Below, in pieces: positions 1-5,317 of a stretch of DNA of 5,317 nt. The notes under the pieces were generated by a model. The model did not search any database. It saw only the letters and a program-made list of their open reading frames with translations, and was not told the origin of the DNA. Made by a program: the position numbers and the translations under genes. Each line of letters starts with the position of its first letter. Position 1 is the stretch's first letter. Source of the stretch: Mariprofundales bacterium (GTDB lineage Bacteria > Pseudomonadota > Zetaproteobacteria > Mariprofundales > S012-25); assembly GCA_015487905.1 (NCBI GenBank), contig WFOX01000082.1, forward strand, positions 1 to 5,317. The letters run 5' to 3'.

Positions 1-1284
1 GCGGCCAACGAGCAGCTTCAGCGCATTTACGGCACGGCCTGGGCGACGAAAGCGCAGCTTGAGGACTATCTCAAGCGCCTGCGCGAGGCTGAGGCGCGCG
101 ATCATCGCCGCCTTGGGCGGGAGCTGGATCTGTTTCACTTCCAGGAAGAAGCGCCCGGGATGGTGTTTTGGCATCCCAAGGGCTGGACGATCTTTCGCGT
201 GATTGAGGAGGAGATCCGCAACCTCATGCGTGCGCACGGCTATGAGGAGGTGCGCACGCCGCAGATTGTGGATCGCTCGCTTTGGGAGCGCTCAGGCCAT
301 TGGGACAAGTTCCGCGAGCAGATGTTCACGACCGGCAGCGAGGAGCGCATCTTTGCGATCAAGCCGATGAACTGCCCTTGCCACATTCAGATCTACAACC
401 GCCGCCTGCGCTCCTACCGCGAGCTTCCCGTGCGGCTTGCTGAGTTCGGCTCCTGCCATCGCAACGAGCCTTCGGGCACATTGCACGGCCTGATGCGCCT
501 GCGCAACTTCACGCAGGACGATGCACACATCTTTTGCACCGAGGATCAGATTCAGGAAGAAGTCTCGCGTTTTATGGATCTCGTGTTTCTCGTCTATCGC
601 CGCTTCGGCTTTGAGGATGTGCTCATTTATCTTTCCGATCGGCCGGAAAAGCGCGTGGGGGATGATGCGATTTGGGACAAGGCCGAGGCGGCCCTGCATG
701 AAGCGCTCAAAGCGCGCGGCGTGGAGTATCAAGTCAATCCCGGCGAAGGCGCGTTTTATGGCCCCAAGATTGAGTTTTCGCTCAAAGATTGCCTGGGGCG
801 CGTTTGGCAATGCGGCACGATCCAGGTGGATTTCTGGATGCCGGGCAGGCTTGGCGCCGAGTATGTGGACAAAGACGGCGCGCGCAGAACGCCCGTGATG
901 CTGCACCGCGCGATTCTGGGCTCCATTGAGCGCTTTATCGGGATCCTCATTGAGCACTATGCGGGCAAGCTTCCGTTTTGGCTTGCGCCCGTGCAGGCGG
1001 TGGTGTGCAACATCACCGACGCACAAGCCGACTGGGCGCGCGAGGCCGCAGAAAGGATGCAACAGGCGGGCTTTCGCGTGGAGGCCGACTTGCGCAACGA
1101 AAAGGTGGGCTATAAAGTCCGCGCCCACACGCTTGCGCGCACGCCGTTCATCCTCGTGGTCGGCGATCGCGAAAAGGAAAAGCGCACGGTGCGCGTGCGC
1201 AGCTTGGCAGGCGCCGATCTCGGCGAGTTTTCGCTGGATGCGTGGATTGAGGAGATGCGGCGCATGCGCGCAGAATACCGCTAA
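1..1284 (+). CDS. thrS: Threonine--tRNA ligase (ThrRS), 5'-truncated by window edge
   Basis: Class II synthetase that joins threonine to tRNA-Thr in the cytoplasm. The frame is open from base 1, so the gene starts upstream; the ATG at 160 is internal. 427 residues are visible. The three zinc ligands that sense threonine in E. coli ThrRS (Cys334, His385, His511) match C125 in MNCPCH, H176 in DDAHIF and H302 in VMLHRAI. All three show the same offset of 209, so there is no net indel between these points, and about 209 N-terminal residues (TGS domain and most of the editing domain) lie outside. Motif 2 is at about 147-172, with R154 matching catalytic Arg363. Motif 3 lies around 302-315. The anticodon-binding domain spans about 326-427, starting near FWLAPVQ and ending with UAA. 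It is the first visible gene of the cluster, 33 nt before infC and in the same frame. In E. coli ThrRS represses its own mRNA through a leader; that region is not visible here. Confidence 0.98.
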   Translation, partial: AANEQLQRIYGTAWATKAQLEDYLKRLREAEARDHRRLGRELDLFHFQEEAPGMVFWHPKGWTIFRVIEEEIRNLMRAHGYEEVRTPQIVDRSLWERSGHWDKFREQMFTTGSEERIFAIKPMNCPCHIQIYNRRLRSYRELPVRLAEFGSCHRNEPSGTLHGLMRLRNFTQDDAHIFCTEDQIQEEVSRFMDLVFLVYRRFGFEDVLIYLSDRPEKRVGDDAIWDKAEAALHEALKARGVEYQVNPGEGAFYGPKIEFSLKDCLGRVWQCGTIQVDFWMPGRLGAEYVDKDGARRTPVMLHRAILGSIERFIGILIEHYAGKLPFWLAPVQAVVCNITDAQADWAREAAERMQQAGFRVEADLRNEKVGYKVRAHTLARTPFILVVGDREKEKRTVRVRSLAGADLGEFSLDAWIEEMRRMRAEYR

Positions 1285-1322
1285 AAGGAGGGAGCCGAGG
1301 CTTCATGGAGGCTGGGCATTAG
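1285..1322 (+). promoter_or_regulatory. infC translation initiation region with AUU start
   Basis: This 33-nt gap and start region holds two SD-like sites. AAGGAGGG at 1285-1292 follows the thrS stop directly. GGAGG at 1307-1311 sits 6 nt before ATT at 1318, an ideal spacing. No ATG, GTG or TTG occurs in the infC frame between the thrS stop and the conserved IF3 N-terminus; only CTG at 1312, next to the SD, is another weak option. A separate ATG at 1305 opens a five-codon frame (MEAGH) whose TAG at 1320-1322 shares one base with the ATT. In E. coli an AUU start makes infC translation sensitive to IF3 itself, giving negative autoregulation; the same control is inferred here. Confidence 0.8.
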
Positions 1323-1836
1323 GCTGGACTATCCGGTAAACGAGGAGATTGAAGCGCCGCGCGTGCGCGTGGTAGGGCCGGATGGCAAGCAGATCGGCGT
1401 GATGAGCCGCGCAGAAGCGCTTCGGCTTGCAGAGCAGGAAGGATTGGATCTCGTGCTCATTGCGCCGCAGGCCAATCCGCCTGTTTGCAAGATCATGGAC
1501 TATGGGCGCTTCAAGTATGAGCAAAGCAAGAAGGCGAGCGCGGCGCGCAAGAAGCAGCATCAGATGCAGCTCAAAGAGGTGCAGGTCGGCGCGGATACGA
1601 GCGAGCACGATTTGCAGGTGAAGCTGCGCAACATTCGGCGGTTTTTGGAGGCGGGGCACCGCGTGCGCGTATCCATTCGTTTTCGCGGCCGCGAGGTCAC
1701 GCATGCCGGGCGCGGGCGCGCAAGGTTGGAGGAGATCGCGGAGCAAGTCGCGGATCTTGGCAAGGTGGATCAGCGGCCGAATCTGGATGGGCGTTCTATG
1801 GTGATGGTGCTCGCGCCGCACAAGAAGAAAAAGTAA
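1318..1836 (+). CDS. infC: Translation initiation factor IF-3, AUU start
   Basis: IF3 binds the 30S subunit, keeps it apart from the 50S, and checks the start codon and initiator tRNA. Starting at ATT 1318 gives 172 residues, close to the 180 of E. coli IF3. The N-terminus reads MRLDYPVNEEIEAPRVRVVG, matching the family's conserved NEEI-RVRVVG opening. The first GTG-type start (1363) would remove that segment, which argues for the AUU. The N-domain covers about 1-75 and includes the signature KIMDYGRFKYE at 58-68. A lysine/arginine-rich linker (about 69-80) leads to the C-domain, with QVKLRNIRRFLE, IRFRGREVTH and the closing DGRSMVMVLAP block followed by a lysine tail. The UAA at 1834-1836 is followed by rpmI after 11 nt. 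Identity is near certain; the exact start is a strong inference from SD spacing and family alignment. Confidence 0.95.
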   Translation: MRLDYPVNEEIEAPRVRVVGPDGKQIGVMSRAEALRLAEQEGLDLVLIAPQANPPVCKIMDYGRFKYEQSKKASAARKKQHQMQLKEVQVGADTSEHDLQVKLRNIRRFLEAGHRVRVSIRFRGREVTHAGRGRARLEEIAEQVADLGKVDQRPNLDGRSMVMVLAPHKKKK

Positions 1837-1847
1837 GGGAGGCGATG

Positions 1848-2045
1848 ATGCCGAAGATAAAAACGAATCGAGCGGCGGCCAAGCGCTTTGCGCGCACGAA
1901 GTCGGGCAAGTGGAAGCGCCAGAAAGCCATGCACAGCCACTTGCTCACGAAAAAGAGCGCCAAGCGCAAGCGCCACTTGCGCAAGCAAACGCTGATTGCG
2001 AAGGCGGACGAGAAAGCCGTGCGCCGCCTGCTTCCCTACGGCTAA
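1848..2045 (+). CDS. rpmI: 50S ribosomal protein L35 (bL35)
   Basis: Small, very basic 50S ribosomal protein of 65 residues, the same length as E. coli L35. It begins MPKIKTNRAAAKRF and has the family core SHLLTKKSAKRKRHLRK, ending in LLPYG. Two ATGs stand in tandem at 1845 and 1848. The second is chosen because GGGAGG at 1837-1842 is then 5 nt away instead of 2, and because the family begins Met-Pro-Lys. The first codons after ATG CCG are unusually AU-rich for this window and include ATA and CGA, both rare in the neighbouring genes. In E. coli L20 represses rpmI translation through an mRNA structure reaching into infC. I could not identify such an operator by eye. The gene is followed by rplT after 12 nt, the usual pairing. 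Confidence 0.97.
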   Translation: MPKIKTNRAAAKRFARTKSGKWKRQKAMHSHLLTKKSAKRKRHLRKQTLIAKADEKAVRRLLPYG

Positions 2046-2060
2046 AGGAGGAGAACCATG
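2045..2060 (+). promoter_or_regulatory. rplT ribosome binding site
   Basis: AAGGAGG at 2045-2051 begins on the last base of the rpmI stop codon and lies 6 nt before the rplT ATG at 2058. It is one of the best anti-SD matches in the window. Its overlap with the rpmI stop suggests that ribosomes finishing L35 can start L20 directly, in line with the need for equal amounts of the two proteins. Confidence 0.8.
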
Positions 2061-2417
2061 CCGCGCACGAAACATGCCGTTGCGCGCCATCATCGGCGCA
2101 AGAAGGTGCTCAAGGCCGCGAAGGGCTACCGCGGTCGGCGCAAGAACTGCTACCGCATCGCCAAGCAGGCCGTGGACAAGGCGCGCCAGTATGCCTATCG
2201 CGACCGCAAGGTGCGCAAGCGCGCGTTTCGCAAGCTCTGGATTCAGCGCATCAATGCCGCGGCGCGCCTGCACGGGCTTTCCTATTCGCGCTTCATCCAC
2301 GGGCTTGCGAAGGCGGGTGTGGAGTTGGATCGCAAGGTGCTTGCGGACATCGCCGTGCGCGACGCCGAGGGCTTCGCCAAGCTTGCTGAGGCGGCGCGCG
2401 CCGCGCTTTCTTCCTAA
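2058..2417 (+). CDS. rplT: 50S ribosomal protein L20 (bL20)
   Basis: Early-assembly 23S rRNA-binding protein, needed for 50S formation; in E. coli it also represses its own operon. The 119 residues match the usual length (118 in E. coli). The long basic N-terminal extension begins MPRTKHAVARHHRRKKVLK and continues to GYRGRRKN. The globular domain carries QYAYRDRKVRKRAFRKLWIQRINAAAR, then SYSRFIHGLAKAGVELDRKVLADIAV and a short alanine-rich helix to the UAA. RRKN at about 29-32 and the LWIQRINAA wording are found in several bacterial classes, so they do not fix the taxonomy. ATG 2058 is the clear start because of its SD and the Met-Pro-Arg opening. A 75-nt gap, the longest in the window, separates it from pheS. 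Confidence 0.98.
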   Translation: MPRTKHAVARHHRRKKVLKAAKGYRGRRKNCYRIAKQAVDKARQYAYRDRKVRKRAFRKLWIQRINAAARLHGLSYSRFIHGLAKAGVELDRKVLADIAVRDAEGFAKLAEAARAALSS

Positions 2418-2484
2418 ATCCTTGCCCGTGTTGTCTTGGGGCGCTGCGTGCGCGGCGCGCGGGCGCATGTGTATGCGCAAGGAT
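2418..2484 (+). promoter_or_regulatory. Long-range inverted repeat masking the pheS ribosome binding site
   Basis: ATCCTTGC at 2418-2425, starting on the base after the rplT stop codon, is the exact reverse complement of GCAAGGAT at 2477-2484. The 8-bp stem would enclose 51 nt. Its right arm contains AAGGA (2479-2483), the best SD for the pheS GTG at 2493 (9-nt spacing). A ribosome terminating on rplT would cover the left arm and release the SD. The complementarity is seen directly; the regulatory role is inference. There is no run of U after it, so it is not an intrinsic terminator. Confidence 0.45.
2463..2478 (+). promoter_or_regulatory. Local hairpin competing with the SD-masking stem
   Basis: GCGCAT-GTGT-ATGCGC forms a perfect 6-bp stem with a 4-nt loop, immediately 5' of the AAGGA that serves pheS. 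It shares bases 2477-2478 with the longer stem 2418-2425/2477-2484, so the two cannot form fully at the same time. When this hairpin forms, the SD stays single-stranded. It has no U-tract, so it is not a terminator. GC-alternating sequence is common in this genome, so chance is possible. Confidence 0.4.
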
Positions 2485-2492
2485 AGGCGCGC

Positions 2493-3542
2493 GTGGACCT
2501 AAAGGCCTTTGCCGAGCGCTTGGAGGCGCTTGCGCGCGAGCTGGAAGCGCAGCTTGCGCGCGCCGAGTCCTTGCGCGAGGTGGAGGCCTTGCGCGTGCGC
2601 GCGCTCGGCAAGAAGGGCGAACTCAAGCAGGCACTTGCAAGCATCGGGGCGCTTGCGCCGGATGCGCGCAAGGAGGCGGGCAGGATCGCCAATGCCGTCA
2701 AGGCGCGGCTGGAAGGGGCCCTTGCGGATGCGCGCGCGCGCGTGGAGGTGTTGGAGCGCAAGCGCCGCATGGAGGCCGAGCGCATAGACCCCACGCTTCC
2801 CGGCCGTCGCCCGCCCTTGGGCGCGCGCCATCTGCTTTCCCGGTCGTTGGAGGAGATGGTCGCGATCTTCCGCGCGATGGGCTTTGCGCTGGAAGAAGGC
2901 CCCGAGATTGAAACCGAGCGGCACAACTTTGACGATCTCAACATCCCGCCCGAGCACCCCGCGCGCGCGATGCACGATACCTTTTTCCTGCGCGATCTTG
3001 CAGGCTATGTGCTGCGCACGCACACCTCGCCCGTGCAAATCCGCGCGATGCGCGCCTGGCGCGAACGCGGCATGCAGCCGCCCTTGGCCGTGGTCGCTGC
3101 GGGGCGCGTGTTTCGCTGCGATGAGGATGCCACACACTCGCCGATGTTCCATCAGATTGAGGGCTTTGTGGTGGATCGGCACATCTCGCTTGCGCACCTC
3201 AAATGGACGCTGCGGCGCTTTTTGGAGGCCTGGTTTGCGCGCACGGCACCCATTCGCCTGCGCCCGAGCTACTTCCCGTTCACGGAGCCCTCGGTGGAGG
3301 TGGATATCGGCTGCCTCATCTGCGAGGGGCGCGGCTGCCGCGTGTGCAAGGAATCGGGATGGCTGGAGGTGCTCGGCGCCGGCATGATCCATCCGCGCGT
3401 GCTGGAAAACGCAGGGATTCCGCCTGAGCGCTTTTCCGGCTTTGCCTTCGGCCTCGGCGTGGAGCGGCTTGTGATGCTCAAATACGGCGTGCCCGATCTG
3501 CGCTGGTTCTTCCAGGGTGATGTGCGGGCAGGGGGGATGTAG
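2493..3542 (+). CDS. pheS: Phenylalanine--tRNA ligase alpha subunit
   Basis: Catalytic alpha subunit of the (alpha-beta)2 PheRS, which charges tRNA-Phe. GTG 2493 is the first start after an in-frame TAG at 2484-2486, so the N-terminus is well fixed; the protein has 349 residues. Residues 1-90 form the charged coiled-coil arm that contacts tRNA. The class II core follows: PGRR near 103, GPEIE and HNFDDLNIP, HTSPVQIR around 177-184, motif 2 GRVFRCDEDATHSPMFHQ at 204-221, and motif 3 GFAFGLGVERL at 316-326. A Cys-rich insertion, C274-x2-C277-x4-C282-x2-C285, sits before GWLEVLGAGMIHP; E. coli PheS lacks it but many other bacteria have it. Trp238 stands where LKGTL usually has Gly. The tail reads FFQGDVRAGGM instead of the usual NDLRFLxQF. 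The UAG at 3540-3542 touches the pheT start. Confidence 0.98.
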   Translation: MDLKAFAERLEALARELEAQLARAESLREVEALRVRALGKKGELKQALASIGALAPDARKEAGRIANAVKARLEGALADARARVEVLERKRRMEAERIDPTLPGRRPPLGARHLLSRSLEEMVAIFRAMGFALEEGPEIETERHNFDDLNIPPEHPARAMHDTFFLRDLAGYVLRTHTSPVQIRAMRAWRERGMQPPLAVVAAGRVFRCDEDATHSPMFHQIEGFVVDRHISLAHLKWTLRRFLEAWFARTAPIRLRPSYFPFTEPSVEVDIGCLICEGRGCRVCKESGWLEVLGAGMIHPRVLENAGIPPERFSGFAFGLGVERLVMLKYGVPDLRWFFQGDVRAGGM

Positions 3543-3545
3543 GTG
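3531..3545 (+). promoter_or_regulatory. pheS/pheT junction with G-rich ribosome binding site
   Basis: A run of six G (3531-3536) inside the last pheS codons, followed by ATG TAG, ends 6 nt before GTG 3543. It is the only SD-like sequence for pheT and is only a moderate match to the anti-SD. The two genes have no spacer and share a reading frame, separated by a single UAG. pheT translation is therefore probably coupled to pheS, which fits the 1:1 need for alpha and beta subunits. Confidence 0.6.
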
Positions 3546-5317
3546 CGCATTCCGCTTCGCTGGCTGCGCGAGCATGTGAGGGTGCTTCCTGAGACCCAAG
3601 CCGTGGTGGCGGCGCTTGTGCGCCTCGGCCATGAGGTAGAGGGGATCACGAGCCTGCGCGCGGGGCTGCAAGGGGTGGTCGTGGGGCAGATCCTGCGCGT
3701 GGACAAGCACCCGAACGCGGATCGGCTGCATCTATTGCAGGTCTCTACGGGGCCCGGCGAGCCTGTGGGGATCGTGTGCGGCGCGCCCAATGTGCAAGAA
3801 GGCGCCAAGGTCGCTGTGGCGTTGCCGGGCGCGGAGCTTGCGGGCGGCCTGCGCATCGCCAAGGCGCGCATCCGCGGCGTGGAAAGCGCGGGGATGTGCT
3901 GCTCGCTTGCCGAGCTCGGGCTTGGCGAGGAGGCAGGCGGCATTTGGCTTTTGCCCGATGAGGCGCCCGTGGGCGAGCCGCTTGCTGATTGGCTTGGGCT
4001 GGATGAGACGATCCTTGAGCTTTCCATCACGCCGAACCGCGGCGATTGCATGAGCGTGCGCGGCATTGCGCGCGAGCTGGCCGCCGACTTCGGCCTTTCG
4101 CTGAGTGCGCTTGTTGAGGCGCATCTGCCTGCGGATTTGGCGCCGCTGTCCGTGGAGATCACGGATGAGGGATGCGCCTTCTATGCGGCCTTGCGCATGG
4201 AGGGGATTCCCAAGGGGGCGCGCTCGCCGCTTTGGTTGCAGATGCGTTTGCGCGAGGCGGGCATGCGGCCTGTGCATGGGGTCGTGGATGTGCTCAACTA
4301 CCTCATGTTGGATCTCGGCCAGCCCATGCACGCCTTTGATGCCGCGCGCCTTGCCCTGCCGCTTTCCGTGCGCGCAGCGCGCGAGGGGGAGGCGCTGGAG
4401 GGGCTGGATGGGCGGCGTTATGCGCTTGCTAAAGGCGATCTTGTTGTGGTGGATGCCCGCGGCGTGCAGGCGCTTGCGGGCGTGCTCGGTGCGGCAGGAA
4501 GCGCCGTGAACGATGCGACGACCTCGGTCGTGATCGAGTCGGCCTTCTTTGCGCCGGAGCGCGTAAGCCTCACCCGCCAGCGGCTTGGAATCGTCTCCGA
4601 AGCAGGGCTGCGCTTTGAGCGCGGCGTGGATCCTTTGCTCGTGCGCTATGCGCTTGCGCGCGCAGCCAGGATGCTGCAAGAACTCTTCGGCGCCCGGCCC
4701 GTGGCCTATGGCGAGGCGGGCGATCTTGCGCCGCTTGCGAAGCCGCGCACCGTGCATGCGCTTTGGCATCGGATCACGGAACGGCTCGGCTTCGTGCCGC
4801 CGGAGCGCACGGATGAAACGCTTGGGCGCATGGGCTTTCGCGTGCGGCGGCACGGCGATGCGCTCGCGATTGAGGTGCCGCCCTATCGGCGCGATGTGCA
4901 AGCGTGGTGGGACATCGCCGAGGAATACGGCCGCATCGCGGGGCTGGAGGATGTGCCGAGCACGCCGCTGCTCTTGCCGCCGCAGCCTGCACCGGCAGGC
5001 GCGCGCAGGCGCGCCGTGGATGCCGCTGTGGAGGCAGGTGCGCGCGAGGTCGTGTTGCTGGCGTTTTCCTCCCCTGCGCGCGAGCGGCTCTTCACCGCGG
5101 ACGACGGCAAGGATCTTGTGCTCGCCAATCCGCTTTCCGAGCGCATGGGGATCTTGCGCCGCAGCTTGCTGCCTCAGCTTGTGGCGGCGGCGGCGGAAAA
5201 CTTACGCCGCGGCGCGCGCGCGGTGCGGCTTGTGGAAGAGGCGAAGGTCTATTGGCTGGAGGACGGACGCGCCGTGGAGGAGCCGCGCCTGGGCTGGTGC
5301 TATGCGGGGCTTGCGCA
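3543..5317 (+). CDS. pheT: Phenylalanine--tRNA ligase beta subunit, 3'-truncated by window edge
   Basis: Beta subunit of PheRS, which binds tRNA-Phe and edits mischarged Tyr-tRNA. It starts at GTG 3543 with MRIPLRWLREHV, equal to the family's WLREWV opening. The frame stays open to the edge: 591 residues out of roughly 795 in E. coli, so the end of the synthetase-like domain and the anticodon-binding FDX-ACB domain are missing. Visible in order: tRNA-binding OB-fold at about 40-148 (GVVVGQI, KHPNADRL, CGAPN at 79-83, GMCCS at 116-120); ITPNRGDC at 162-169; the B3/B4 editing region (LWLQMRLREAG from 230, GQPMHAFD at 259-266, FERGVDP at 358-364); the B5 domain near 383-460, which keeps RRD and DIAEE acidic residues; then the catalytic-like domain with NPLSERM at 529-535. 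LVEEAKVYW diverges from the usual LFEVGRVF. In E. coli ihfA lies downstream; whether it does here cannot be seen. Confidence 0.97.
   Translation, partial: MRIPLRWLREHVRVLPETQAVVAALVRLGHEVEGITSLRAGLQGVVVGQILRVDKHPNADRLHLLQVSTGPGEPVGIVCGAPNVQEGAKVAVALPGAELAGGLRIAKARIRGVESAGMCCSLAELGLGEEAGGIWLLPDEAPVGEPLADWLGLDETILELSITPNRGDCMSVRGIARELAADFGLSLSALVEAHLPADLAPLSVEITDEGCAFYAALRMEGIPKGARSPLWLQMRLREAGMRPVHGVVDVLNYLMLDLGQPMHAFDAARLALPLSVRAAREGEALEGLDGRRYALAKGDLVVVDARGVQALAGVLGAAGSAVNDATTSVVIESAFFAPERVSLTRQRLGIVSEAGLRFERGVDPLLVRYALARAARMLQELFGARPVAYGEAGDLAPLAKPRTVHALWHRITERLGFVPPERTDETLGRMGFRVRRHGDALAIEVPPYRRDVQAWWDIAEEYGRIAGLEDVPSTPLLLPPQPAPAGARRRAVDAAVEAGAREVVLLAFSSPARERLFTADDGKDLVLANPLSERMGILRRSLLPQLVAAAAENLRRGARAVRLVEEAKVYWLEDGRAVEEPRLGWCYAGLA

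Noticed and set aside
160..162. ATG 160 as the start of thrS
   Set aside because: The upstream frame is open to base 1 and encodes conserved ThrRS sequence (LQRIYGTAW, RELDLFHFQEEAPG), so this Met is internal.
1363..1365. GTG 1363 as the infC start
   Set aside because: It would delete the conserved NEEI-RVRVVG N-terminal segment of IF3, and no SD sits at good spacing.
1843..2095. 8-bp complementarity between the rpmI start (CGATGATG, 1843-1850) and early rplT (CATCATCG, 2088-2095) as an L20 operator
   Set aside because: The rplT side encodes the His-His of the basic extension, the match does not extend, and an 8-bp match is expected by chance over this span.
2441..2478. GC-rich palindromes in the rplT-pheS gap as a Rho-independent terminator
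   Set aside because: No U-run follows any of the hairpins, and the cluster continues directly into pheS.
2467..2502. Short frame from ATG 2467 or 2473 to TAA 2500 as a pheS leader peptide
   Set aside because: It has no Phe codons and its own SD is weak. It overlaps the pheS start only because the gap is GC-rich.
2499..3731. Long reverse-strand open frame (410 codons) opposite pheS and the start of pheT
   Set aside because: It lies in codon register with the sense genes and arises because GC-rich codons seldom give stops on the other strand. The translation is His/Ala/Arg-rich with no family resemblance.
3732..4901. Reverse-strand open frame of 389 codons opposite pheT, and a similar one at 292-1128 opposite thrS
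   Set aside because: Same compositional shadow. The sense strand encodes clear conserved domains throughout and no SD or promoter fits the reverse frames.

Overview
The window is a GC-rich, gene-dense piece of bacterial chromosome read entirely on the + strand. It carries six housekeeping genes in the order thrS (3' part) - infC - rpmI - rplT - pheS - pheT (5' part). This is the classic translation-factor cluster best known from gammaproteobacteria such as Escherichia coli. Gene order, the AUU-type infC start and overall protein similarity suggest a proteobacterium, most likely gamma. L20 and PheS have features also seen in other classes, so I would not name a genus.

Layout. Positions 1-1284 encode the catalytic core and anticodon-binding domain of threonyl-tRNA synthetase; its N-terminal editing part lies upstream of the window. 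After a 33-nt gap comes infC (IF3), best read from an AUU codon at 1318. rpmI (L35) and rplT (L20) follow, each with a strong Shine-Dalgarno (SD) sequence and an 11-12 nt gap. The only intergenic stretch of any size, 75 nt at 2418-2492, separates rplT from pheS. It holds a long-range inverted repeat that would mask the pheS SD. pheS (PheRS alpha) ends directly against pheT (PheRS beta): GTG follows TAG with no gap and in the same frame. pheT runs off the right edge with 591 residues visible, and the C-terminal part is missing.

The products act together in translation. ThrRS and PheRS (alpha2beta2) charge tRNAs, IF3 controls initiation fidelity and subunit dissociation, and L35 and L20 belong to the 50S subunit. 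No terminator, mobile element, RNA gene, repeat array or reverse-strand gene is supported, and no gene-free stretch exceeds 300 bases.

I do not see an undescribed system. The parts worth a second look are at the junctions: the AUU start of infC with a five-codon reading frame ending on it, the rplT-pheS stem that could couple pheS translation to rplT, and the abutted pheS/pheT junction with a divergent PheS tail.
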